Assembly: GCF_002005445.1 (NCBI RefSeq)
Contig: NZ_CP014692.1
Span: 2,480,001 to 2,544,000, forward strand
Length of the DNA stretch: 64,000 nt
Origin: Acetobacter aceti
GTDB lineage: Bacteria; Pseudomonadota; Alphaproteobacteria; Acetobacterales; Acetobacteraceae
Direction of reading: 5' to 3'
Part shown: positions 40,605-48,874 of the stretch, piece by piece
Position numbering within the stretch: the stretch's first letter is position 1
How the letters are laid out: the number at the start of each line of letters is the position of its first letter
Notes under the pieces: generated by a model
What the model was told of the DNA's origin: nothing
Databases searched by the model: none
Seen by the model: only the letters and a program-made list of their open reading frames with translations
Program-made: the position numbers and the translations under genes

Positions 40605-40635
40605 CCGGGCTGTATTACCGCATGATACAACCCGG
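40605..40635 (+). repeat. Hairpin between the two accessory genes
   Basis: CCGGGCTGTAT and ATACAACCCGG pair with one mismatch around a 9-base loop. A smaller CTGCT/AGCAG hairpin lies just upstream (40581-40595). It may be a weak terminator or attenuator between the peptide and the 442-residue protein. Confidence 0.35.
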
Positions 40636-40730
40636 ACAAAACATGCAAATAAAAACAAGTAAAATGATGAATTTCATTTTTCTTTTACTGAAACCATTCT
40701 GCAGCGCAGAAATTTTTCCTGGATGAGAAA

Positions 40731-42059
40731 ATGCTGGAGTCTTCTTCACCTCTGACTCTGACTGAAGAGCAGATTGAAAAGCTTCGTACTGATACGGATA
40801 ACGGTACGGCCAATCCTCTGAAGGGTTATCAGGACATGATAATCTTTCTTGATGCGGCAAATGCTGCAGGCACCGATACGCTCGATGATGCAAGCCAGTT
40901 CTGGTATCAGCAGGCAATCACCATCAACGGTAACGATCCTACCAGCTTCGGCAATATCTTCATCCACGCTGCGACAGCTTACGGAGCAGCCTGGGACGGA
41001 AAAACCGTTGATTTCCAGTCTTTGTCCAACAAGATCGGCCTCGCCGTCATCAACGGCACCCTGGAAACCGGCACGCTGCAAAGCATCAATTCGATGCTGG
41101 AAGACGATATCGGAACGTCACTTTCCTACGGTGGCATGACAGTTGGCGGTTGGGGCGGTTCCTTCTACTACTGGAATACCCCTTTTGAAGGAACGGAAAC
41201 CGTGGGTCAGGCCATCATGGCCGATCCTGAGCAGTACGATAAATTCATTGCGACAACAGCCAACGCCATTGTTGTCACAGGGAATACCGCGATTCAAGAA
41301 CTCGGGCTGAGTTTCAATTCCGGCTCGATCACCAATGAAGTTGATCAGTTTCTGAACATTCTTCAGGTTGGCGTGCCCACCATTGTCGATTCAGGCGTGC
41401 AGACAAGCGTCAAGGCAGAAGTGATAGCCCGTGCTTTTGAAGAAGACGTTCTTGGACAGAGCGCTGCGGGTAACCCGGATCTGATCAACGGCTATCAGTA
41501 CGTTGGCAAAAGCTGGTTCAATAGCAGTGGATGGGTGGCTACAGCCAATGCCGGCATCAGTTCGGTCAATGTCACTGACATCAGGGAGCTCAATACCCTG
41601 CGCACCACGCGCCTTGAGGAGCAGGACACCAGATCTGGTGATGCCGTCACCAATATTTACTCCGCCCTCGCCAAGGCTGCCAACGCCGGAATTACCGGCA
41701 GCATGACGCTCCCCTCCGAGCTTCAGCTTCCGGCTGGGTCAACGCTGACAGCAGGTGACCTGACGGCTTCAAAGGTTACGTTGAATCTGCCTGCTCTTCC
41801 GACAGATCTGGTCACAGCGACCATCAAGGACGTGCTGGCAGACATCGCTCCTGCGATTTCTGCTGACTTTCTCGCGCCAGTCGTCTCCATTGTCGGGACA
41901 GGCCTTACGGATGCCCTGAATTTTGCCGGTAATATCCTGACCGATCTGACGAGAGGTTCCTCCTCCACATCGTCTTACGGCGCAGGCCTCTCCAGCGCGC
42001 AGACGACTCACGTTGCCCCGAGCAGCCATCATAATCCGTTTGCATCGCTGTTTGCATGA
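40731..42059 (+). CDS. Unrecognised 442-residue accessory protein
   Basis: I do not recognise a family. The protein is acidic to neutral, rich in Ala, Ser, Thr, Asn and Gly, without a signal peptide or clear membrane helix. It has aromatic patches (ASQFWYQQAITING; GGWGGSFYYWNTPFEG) and a Ser/Thr/His-rich end (GSSSTSSYGAGLSSAQTTHVAPSSHHN). GGATGAG precedes the ATG by a short gap. It lies 169 bases downstream of the double-glycine peptide in the same direction and may belong with it. The composition suits a secreted or surface protein, which is a guess. Confidence 0.7.
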   Translation: MLESSSPLTLTEEQIEKLRTDTDNGTANPLKGYQDMIIFLDAANAAGTDTLDDASQFWYQQAITINGNDPTSFGNIFIHAATAYGAAWDGKTVDFQSLSNKIGLAVINGTLETGTLQSINSMLEDDIGTSLSYGGMTVGGWGGSFYYWNTPFEGTETVGQAIMADPEQYDKFIATTANAIVVTGNTAIQELGLSFNSGSITNEVDQFLNILQVGVPTIVDSGVQTSVKAEVIARAFEEDVLGQSAAGNPDLINGYQYVGKSWFNSSGWVATANAGISSVNVTDIRELNTLRTTRLEEQDTRSGDAVTNIYSALAKAANAGITGSMTLPSELQLPAGSTLTAGDLTASKVTLNLPALPTDLVTATIKDVLADIAPAISADFLAPVVSIVGTGLTDALNFAGNILTDLTRGSSSTSSYGAGLSSAQTTHVAPSSHHNPFASLFA

Positions 42060-42067
42060 TCAGAACT

Positions 42068-42094
42068 GCCCTGCCTTTCAATAAAAAGCAGGGC
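42068..42094 (+). terminator. Probable terminator after the 442-residue protein
   Basis: Perfect 7-base arms GCCCTGC and GCAGGGC surround a 13-base loop, 9 bases after the stop, followed by GATTTG with only a short T-run. Confidence 0.5.
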
Positions 42095-42211
42095 GATTTG
42101 CTCTTGCGGCTGCTATGCCTGCGGCAACAGGAAACACTGTTCCACGACAACGGATTTACGTGGAGCAACAAGAACTACAGATGTCGCCCTTTCAAGAGGA
42201 CGACATCGTCC

Positions 42212-42233
42212 GAAGCTTTCTGAAGAAAGCTTC
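42212..42233. repeat. Palindromic repeat, copy 1
   Basis: GAAGCTTTC and GAAAGCTTC pair perfectly over nine bases with a TGAA loop, followed by ATCAAAAAA. The same arms and a similar A-rich flank occur at 62047-62067. This suggests a dispersed intergenic repeat family. The rest of 42095-42488 shows no gene. Confidence 0.6.
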
Positions 42234-42488
42234 ATCAAAAAATTCTTCACAATATGCCGGACGTTTCACGATTAGAAACTCCGTAATCGTTCCGGACAAC
42301 TGCCTGCAGACAGCGTCACATACCATGACGAAACGCTATCTGCTGTGAAGGTGCAGGGCTGGAAAAACCATTGATTACTTCTTCTTTTGCCTGATGTTTG
42401 CTCTTCATTTTAAGCAGAATAATGGTTGTGTGGTCTGGATTGCTACGAAGCGGCGTTAATCCGCTCCGGGAGGAGAAAGCGGCGCATC

Positions 42489-42745
42489 TTATAGACGATA
42501 ACCGGCGTTCCGCAGGGTCGTGTCAAAGCGATCAAACAGTGTTTCAGTCGCTCCCGTCCGGGTCAGACGCTCGCGAAACAACCAGACCGTTCTGGCGTCA
42601 GGCACGCGATCTGAAAGCCTCGGACCACAGAAGCGTATGAAGGACAGGCGGTCGTTGATCAGATATTCCGTCCGTTCGCCGGACAGCTGTTCAGCGTCTG
42701 GATGATCAGGATTTTGAACATCAGCACTGGATCAAACGTCGGACA
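42489..42745 (-). pseudogene. IS5-family transposase remnant (frameshifted)
   Basis: On the minus strand the sequence reads TFDPVLMFKILIIQTLN, then after a one-base frameshift near 42685, LSGERTEYLINDRLSFIRF, RLSDRVPDARTVWLFRERLT and TLFDRFDTTLRNAGYRL, ending at TAA (42491-42489). This is the N-terminal third of an IS5-type transposase (IS1031-like elements are common in acetic acid bacteria). The catalytic DDE region is absent, so it is dead. It marks past insertion beside the accessory genes. Confidence 0.75.
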
Positions 42746-42858
42746 GACCGGACAGAAAATTTATTCCACCAGACGCAGACCGGCATTTCCAATTCGGCAT
42801 GGACAGTTCCCCCGCAAGACGGCATAGCCGTTCCTCCTTTTGCGGGCGGGTTTCAGGC

Positions 42859-44091
42859 ATGGCAGGCAAGATGTCAGTAGAGACGATGCAGGCCAGTCAA
42901 CGTCTGCCTTTTTATCTTGTGGCCATGCTGGGACTGATTACAGCGCTGGGCCCCCTGTCCACCGACATGTATCTGCCCGCCTTCCCGATTCTCGATCAGG
43001 AACTGGGTGGCGGACCCGGCTCGGCCCAGTTCACACTTGCGACATGGTTCATCGGACTGGCGGTCGGACAGTTTTCCTGCGGCCCCCTGTCAGACCGTTT
43101 TGGCCGACGCGGCCCCCTTGTCGTGGGACTGGCGCTCTACACACTGGCTTCGACCGGCTGTGCGATGACATCCGACTATCGTCTTTTCTGCCTGTTTCGC
43201 TTCCTGGCCGCTCTTGGCGGCTCGGGCGGAGCGGTCATTCCCAGAGCCATGATCCGCGATGTCGCAACCGGCAAGGCGGGAGCGCATATCATGACCCAGC
43301 TGACACTGGTCTTTGGAGTCATGCCAATCCTCGCCCCCTCGATCGGTGGCCTGATTCTGGAATTCTCGACGTGGCGCTGGATGTTCTGGGTGGCAGCGCT
43401 TTACGGCGTGGCGGGCATTGCGGGCGTCTGGTTCGTGCTGCCTGAAACACTCCCGCTCTCCCGCCGTCTTCGCCTGCCAGTCAGCACCATTCTGACACGC
43501 TATCTGTTCATTGTGCGGGAACCGCATTTCTTCCTGAACGCCCTCATCGCCAGCGCCTCGACCTTCGTCATGTTCGCCTATCTCGGTGGCGCGCCGGTGG
43601 TGTTCGAACATCTGATGGGATTTTCCCCCCGCAACTTCGCCATTTTCTTCGGCGTCAACGCAGCCATCTTCATTCTGTGCACCCAGATCAGCGGACGACT
43701 GGTGCATCGCGTGCGCCTTGAAACGCTGATGCAGTTCGGCATCGGATGGTGCGCCTTTGCCGGGACCATGAACGTCCTGCTGACCACCACTCACGTCATC
43801 ACAGCCCAGACTCCTGTTCTTGTTATCATGATGATCATGTTCATGACCGGTTCGCTCGGATTTATCGGAGCCAACGCGACAGTGCTCGCCTTTCACCATC
43901 ACGGTGCTCATGCGGGAAGCGCTTCCGCCCTGCTGGGGACGATGCAGTTCAGCATCGGCGCCGTCAGTGGCCTGATGATGGGCTACATGCCGACGGATTC
44001 GATCATTCCGACAGCCTGCGTGATGGCGGTCGGTGCGCTGATGATGCTGATCGCGAACATCTTCCGCCCGTCACACGGCGCGGAGACGTAA
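42859..44091 (+). CDS. MFS drug exporter, Bcr/CflA type
   Basis: This roughly 410-residue protein has 12 predicted membrane helices and the Bcr/CflA start LITALGPLSTDMYLPAFPIL, the motif-A loop GPLSDRFGRRGPLVVG and RFLAALGGSGGAVIPRAMIRD. It would pump drugs or metabolites out by proton antiport. The start is uncertain: ATG 42859 (used) or 42871; the frame open to 42799 adds an unlike tail that overlaps the region next to the IS remnant. Confidence 0.9.
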   Translation: MAGKMSVETMQASQRLPFYLVAMLGLITALGPLSTDMYLPAFPILDQELGGGPGSAQFTLATWFIGLAVGQFSCGPLSDRFGRRGPLVVGLALYTLASTGCAMTSDYRLFCLFRFLAALGGSGGAVIPRAMIRDVATGKAGAHIMTQLTLVFGVMPILAPSIGGLILEFSTWRWMFWVAALYGVAGIAGVWFVLPETLPLSRRLRLPVSTILTRYLFIVREPHFFLNALIASASTFVMFAYLGGAPVVFEHLMGFSPRNFAIFFGVNAAIFILCTQISGRLVHRVRLETLMQFGIGWCAFAGTMNVLLTTTHVITAQTPVLVIMMIMFMTGSLGFIGANATVLAFHHHGAHAGSASALLGTMQFSIGAVSGLMMGYMPTDSIIPTACVMAVGALMMLIANIFRPSHGAET

Positions 44092-44220
44092 CCGCTCGCT
44101 CGCCATTCCCGCACCTTTTTGCTAGACAGGCCATCCCTTGTCGCGAACGCCCCTCCTGCTGTCGCGTTATGAGGTCTGATCGCTCCGGCCACTTCCGGGT
44201 CGTAAGCGAAAAGGATGATG

Positions 44221-44919
44221 ATGACACACAACACACGGACATCGGCATTGGCTTCAGACCGAACAGCCTGTGAGGCCGCCATCGCGGGCCTGCGCAACTC
44301 CCTCGACACGGCAGAGCGTTCGACGACACCGTTCCGCCACTGGACGTTGTCGGACGTCCTGCCGCAGGAAGCGTGCGAGGCTCTGGTGGCGTGGGAGCCG
44401 GAAGGCAGCGCTGTCGCCGGAGACACCGGCGGTCGCCGTGAAACACGCAACGGTTCGCGTGTTTTCGTGGAACCGGAAGCACGGGCGCGGGACCCACGGC
44501 TGGATGTGCTGGCCCATATGTTCGACAGTCCCGAAGGACGCGCTGCGGTGGAAGCACTTTGCGGCACGAAGCTCGATCACACGGCGCTCCGGCTTGAGCT
44601 CAGCCTGGATACGGACGGTTTCTGGCTGGAACCGCATACCGATATTGGCGCAAAAAAGCTGACGCTTCTCATCCCCCTGTCCATTCATGATGATGCGGAA
44701 CAGTGGGGCACGGACCTGATGAACGCAGAGGGTAAAACAGTCGTTCGCAGCAGTGGCCGCTTCAATACCGGCACTCTGTTTGTGCCGGGAGACGATACCT
44801 GGCACGGCTTCCAGAAACGGCCCATCAACGGCCTGCGACGAGGGCTGATCGTCAATTTCGTTGATTCAAGCTGGCGTGCGACTCAGGAACTGGCTTTCGG
44901 CCCTGCCGCATTAAAATAA
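44221..44919 (+). CDS. 2OG-Fe(II) oxygenase
   Basis: This 232-residue protein has the iron-binding triad H139, D141 (EPHTDIGAKKLTLLIPLS) and H195 (DTWHGFQ), and an arginine (GLRRGLIVNF) for 2-oxoglutarate. The substrate is unknown. Three ATG codons stand in tandem at 44215, 44218 and 44221; the last is preferred because AAGG ends 6 bases upstream of it. It follows the MFS gene by about 130 bases. Confidence 0.8.
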   Translation: MTHNTRTSALASDRTACEAAIAGLRNSLDTAERSTTPFRHWTLSDVLPQEACEALVAWEPEGSAVAGDTGGRRETRNGSRVFVEPEARARDPRLDVLAHMFDSPEGRAAVEALCGTKLDHTALRLELSLDTDGFWLEPHTDIGAKKLTLLIPLSIHDDAEQWGTDLMNAEGKTVVRSSGRFNTGTLFVPGDDTWHGFQKRPINGLRRGLIVNFVDSSWRATQELAFGPAALK

Positions 44920-45227
44920 GACCATCTGACCAGTAAAGCGGGGAGCATCCATCGTGGAAGGCGCTGGAGGCCAGAGCAGACAGTTTTCGGAGGGACGCCT
45001 TCAGCCCAACAGCAGCCTTTCAGACCTGTCGACCAACGTCCGTGAGCCGGCAGTTTTTCTGCCACACCTCTCTCTGAAACGCCTCCTTTCAGACCTTTCA
45101 GAGAGATAAACGGCCTTGGCAAACCGGGACGAACGCCTTACCCGGACACTTCAAATCATGGACAGCCCGCGAGAAAGCGCCCTTTCGCCTTCTCGTCCAC
45201 GGCATTGACGACGAGGAACGAGGACCG
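44920..45227 (+). other. Intergenic stretch before etfQO with inverted repeat
   Basis: No gene is supported. CTCTCTGAAA (45070-45079) and TTTCAGAGAG (45096-45105) are perfect 10-base arms with a 16-base loop; no T-run follows. It could be an operator-like element or a leader hairpin of the etf genes. Confidence 0.4.
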
Positions 45228-46859
45228 ATGAGCGAACGCGAGGCGATGGAATTTGATGTCGTCATCGTGGGTGGCGGCCCGGCGGGTCTGGCGGCAGCCA
45301 TCCGCCTGCGTCAGCTTAACCCCGAAGCCAGTGTCTGCCTGATCGAAAAAGGCAGTGAGATCGGCGCGCATATCGTCTCCGGCGCAGTGATCGAGCCTCG
45401 CGCTCTTGAGGAACTGTTCCCCGACTGGCTGGAGCGCGGCGCTCCCCTGAAGACCCCGGTGACCGAGGAGGAAATGTATTTCCTCACCGAGAAAAAGGGC
45501 TTCAGGATTCCGGCGCTTGACCGTGTGATGCCGCATCTCGCCAACCATGGGAACTATGTTGTCAGCCTCGGCGAGGTATGCCGCTGGCTGGCCGCGCAGG
45601 CGGAAGAACTCGGCGTCGAGATCTATCCCGGTTTCGCGGGCGCTGAAGTGCTGATCGAGAAAAACCGCGTGGTGGGCGTGGCGACGGGCGACATGGGCAT
45701 CACCCGTGACGGCGAAAAAGGCCCGAATTACCAGCCCGGCATGGAACTGCGGGCGACATACACGCTCTTCGCAGAAGGCTGCCGTGGTTCTCTCACCAAG
45801 CAGGTGATGGAACACTACAATCTCCGTAAAGGCGTCGATCCGCAGACCTACGGCCTCGGCATCAAGGAAGTGTGGGAAATCCCCGCCGAAAACCACCGTC
45901 CCGGTCTGGTTGTGCACAGCTTCGGCTGGCCGCTCGACGACAAGACCTACGGCGGTGCATGGCTCTACCATTTCGGCGAGAACCTCGTCTCCTATGGCTT
46001 CGTCACAGGTCTCGACTACGAGAACACGTGGCTGTCGCCGTTCGACGAGATGCAGCGCACGAAGCTGCACCCGGTCTTCCGCAAGCATTTCGAAGGCGGT
46101 CGTCGCCTGATCTACGGCGCACGCGCCCTTTCCGAAGGCGGCCTCCAGTCGATCCCGCGCCTAACCTTCCCCGGTGGCGCACTGCTCGGCGATTCGGCGG
46201 GCTTCCTCAACACACCGAAGATCAAAGGCACGCATACAGCCATGAAGTCCGGCATGCTGGCCGCTGAAGCCGTGATCGATGCGCTGAAGGCCGAGCGGGT
46301 TGAGCCTGCCTCCTACACCAGCCTTGTCCGTCAGTCCTGGCTGTATGATGAACTGAAAACCGCCCGCAACGTTCGCCCGGCCTTCGCTCGCTGGGGGTCG
46401 AAGCTGGGTGCGCTTTATGCCGGGTTCGACGCGATGGTGCTGCGCGGCAAAGCTCCCTGGACGCTTCATTTCAAGCATGCGGACAACGAAACGCTGAAGC
46501 CCGCTTCTCTCAGCACACCAATTGATTACCCGAAGCCGGACAACAAGATTACCTTCGACAAGCTGTCGTCCGTGTTCCTGTCGAACACCAACCATGAGGA
46601 AGACCAACCGGTCCATCTCAAGGTCCGCAATATGGGTCTGTGGAAGACGGTGAACTGGGACGTGTTCCATTCTCCCGAAAGCCGCTACTGCCCGGCCGGT
46701 GTCTATGAAGCGGTCGATACGGACGTCGAAGCCCGTCTGGTGATCAACGCGCAGAACTGCGTCCACTGCAAGACATGCGACATCAAGGATCCGACGCAGA
46801 ATATCGACTGGTGCACGCCTGAAGGGGCGGGCGGCCCGAATTACCCTGCGGGTATGTGA
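45228..46859 (+). CDS. etfD: Electron transfer flavoprotein-ubiquinone oxidoreductase
   Basis: This 543-residue membrane-bound flavoprotein has an N-terminal FAD motif (VVIVGGGPAGLAAAIRL), a middle region (EGCRGSLTKQV; LIYGARALSEGGLQSIPRL; LGDSAGFLNTPKIKGTHTAMKSGMLAA) and a C-terminal [4Fe-4S] site CVHCKTCDIKDPTQNIDW. It passes electrons from ETF to ubiquinone. It precedes etfB and etfA, which encode its electron donor. Confidence 0.95.
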   Translation: MSEREAMEFDVVIVGGGPAGLAAAIRLRQLNPEASVCLIEKGSEIGAHIVSGAVIEPRALEELFPDWLERGAPLKTPVTEEEMYFLTEKKGFRIPALDRVMPHLANHGNYVVSLGEVCRWLAAQAEELGVEIYPGFAGAEVLIEKNRVVGVATGDMGITRDGEKGPNYQPGMELRATYTLFAEGCRGSLTKQVMEHYNLRKGVDPQTYGLGIKEVWEIPAENHRPGLVVHSFGWPLDDKTYGGAWLYHFGENLVSYGFVTGLDYENTWLSPFDEMQRTKLHPVFRKHFEGGRRLIYGARALSEGGLQSIPRLTFPGGALLGDSAGFLNTPKIKGTHTAMKSGMLAAEAVIDALKAERVEPASYTSLVRQSWLYDELKTARNVRPAFARWGSKLGALYAGFDAMVLRGKAPWTLHFKHADNETLKPASLSTPIDYPKPDNKITFDKLSSVFLSNTNHEEDQPVHLKVRNMGLWKTVNWDVFHSPESRYCPAGVYEAVDTDVEARLVINAQNCVHCKTCDIKDPTQNIDWCTPEGAGGPNYPAGM

Positions 46860-46987
46860 TTTTTATCGATAGTACGTTAAGCCTGCCGCCAATTCCGGTG
46901 GCCCGATTGCCGGACGTGGTTCTTGCATCCATGTCCGTGCGCCACCATTCTGCGGCCACCACCTGCGGGTAGTATGCGAGAAAGACG

Positions 46988-47737
46988 ATGAAGATACTTG
47001 TCCCGGTAAAGCGGGTTGTTGATTACAACATCAAGGTTCTCGTCAAATCGGATGGTAGCGGCGTCGAGACGTCCGGCCTGAAGATGTCGATGAACCCCTT
47101 TGACGAAATTGCCGTCGAAGAAGCTGTCCGACTGCGTGAAAAAGGCGCCGCGACCGAGGTGATCGCCGTATCGATCGGTGTGCAGCAGGCGCAGGACACC
47201 CTCCGCACAGCGATGGCGATGGGGGCTGACCGCGCCATCCTCGTCCTCTCGGAAGAAAGCCCGGAGCCTCTGGCCGTCGCCAAGGTGCTGAAGGCGCTCG
47301 TCGAGAAAGAGAAGCCGGACCTCGTCTTCCTTGGCAAACAGGCGATTGACGACGACATGAACGCGACAGGCCAGATGCTGGCCGGTCTGCTCGGCTGGGG
47401 TCAGGGCACCTTCGCCAGCAAGGTGGAAATCGTGGACGGTCGTGCGGAAGTCACCCGCGAGATCGATGGTGGCACCGAGACAGTGTCCCTCGCCGTTCCG
47501 GCCATCGTTACGGCGGACCTGCGCCTGAACGAGCCTCGCTACGCGTCCCTGCCAAACATCATGAAGGCCAAGAAAAAGCCGCTTGAGACGATTCAGGCTG
47601 CGGATCTCGGCGTCGACATGACCCGCCGCCTGACGACGGTGTCCGTGGCTGAGCCGCCCGTCCGCAAGGCAGGCATCAAGGTCGGTTCCGTGGCCGAACT
47701 GGTCGAGAAACTGCGCAACGAAGCGAAGGTGATCTGA
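46988..47737 (+). CDS. etfB: Electron transfer flavoprotein subunit beta
   Basis: This 249-residue protein starts [17 protein letters not shown] and carries [43 protein letters not shown] and the beta-ETF signature [26 protein letters not shown]. It binds AMP and, with EtfA, accepts electrons from acyl-CoA and related dehydrogenases. It is two bases from etfA. Confidence 0.96.
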   Translation: MKILVPVKRVVDYNIKVLVKSDGSGVETSGLKMSMNPFDEIAVEEAVRLREKGAATEVIAVSIGVQQAQDTLRTAMAMGADRAILVLSEESPEPLAVAKVLKALVEKEKPDLVFLGKQAIDDDMNATGQMLAGLLGWGQGTFASKVEIVDGRAEVTREIDGGTETVSLAVPAIVTADLRLNEPRYASLPNIMKAKKKPLETIQAADLGVDMTRRLTTVSVAEPPVRKAGIKVGSVAELVEKLRNEAKVI

Positions 47738-47739
47738 TC

Positions 47740-48675
47740 ATGACCGTTCTTGTTCTTGTCGAGACCGAAGCCGGCCAGATCCGTCAGGCTTCCCGCTCCG
47801 CCATCACCGCAGCGACCAAACTGGGCGACGTTCATGCTCTGGTTGTGGGCAATGCAGCGGACACAGACGCTGCCGCGGCCCTCGCCGCCAGGGTGCCGGG
47901 CGTGGTCAAGGTGCTGAAGGCCGGCGCCGACGTGCTGGCGCACGAACTGGCCGAACCTGTGGCCGACCTGATCGTGTCTCTGGCTGGCGAGTACAGCCAC
48001 ATCGTCGCCGCTTCCACGGCTGTTGGGAAAAACGTCCTGCCCCGAGCCGCCGCGCTGCTCGACGTGCAGCCGATTCCCGACGTGATGGCTATTGTCGATG
48101 CCGATACATTCGTCCGTCCGATCTATGCGGGCAATGCGCTGGCGACCGTGAAGTCTTCCGATGCGAAGAAAGTGCTGACCGTACGCGCGACCAACTTCGA
48201 TCCCGCTCCGGCTGAGGGTGGCTCCGCTACCGTCGAGGCAGTCAATGTCACCGTTCAGGACACGGTTTCCCGCTTCGTCTCCGAACACACGCCCACCAGC
48301 GATCGTCCGGAACTCGAGTCGGCTCGTGTGATCGTTTCCGGCGGTCGTGGTCTGGGCAGCGCCGAGAACTTCCAGTCCGTGCTGACGCCGCTGGCCGACA
48401 AGCTGGGCGCGGCCATTGGCGCTTCCCGTGTGGCTGTTGATTCCGGTTACGCCGAGAACGACTGTCAGGTCGGTCAGACAGGCAAGATCGTCGCACCTGA
48501 ACTGTATGTCGCCGTTGGCATCTCGGGGGCGATCCAGCATCTGGCTGGTATGAAGGACAGCAAGGTCATTGTCGCCATCAACAAGGATGCTGACGCTCCG
48601 ATGCTTCAGGTAGCCGATTACGCGCTTGTTGGCGATCTGTTCGAAGTCGTGCCGGAGTTGGCCAACTCACTCTGA
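47740..48675 (+). CDS. etfA: Electron transfer flavoprotein subunit alpha
   Basis: This 311-residue FAD-binding subunit has the C-terminal signature [45 protein letters not shown] and the middle motif [11 protein letters not shown]. It forms the heterodimer with EtfB. A strong terminator follows. Confidence 0.96.
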   Translation: MTVLVLVETEAGQIRQASRSAITAATKLGDVHALVVGNAADTDAAAALAARVPGVVKVLKAGADVLAHELAEPVADLIVSLAGEYSHIVAASTAVGKNVLPRAAALLDVQPIPDVMAIVDADTFVRPIYAGNALATVKSSDAKKVLTVRATNFDPAPAEGGSATVEAVNVTVQDTVSRFVSEHTPTSDRPELESARVIVSGGRGLGSAENFQSVLTPLADKLGAAIGASRVAVDSGYAENDCQVGQTGKIVAPELYVAVGISGAIQHLAGMKDSKVIVAINKDADAPMLQVADYALVGDLFEVVPELANSL

Positions 48676-48703
48676 GGGGCAGTTAAAGCCTCAGTATTTC
48701 AGG

Positions 48704-48739
48704 AAAAAGCCCCACCATTTTATCCGGTGGGGCTTTTTT
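48704..48739 (+). terminator. Rho-independent terminator of the etf operon
   Basis: AAAAGCCCCACC (48705-48716) pairs with GGTGGGGCTTTT (48726-48737) and ends in six T. Confidence 0.92.
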
Positions 48740-48874
48740 CGTATGGCCTTGCCATCCGACATGGTCTTCATATGTTCGAGAGTGTCCAGACAAAAATCAG
48801 AGCAACCTGTTAACGGGTGATTGACCTGAACAAGGCAGACTGACGGCAGTTCCACAGGATCAGCCCGGCGTCAT

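Noticed and set aside
42115..42348. A 77-codon frame in the accessory patch
   Set aside because: It contains the palindromic repeat and shows no coding character.
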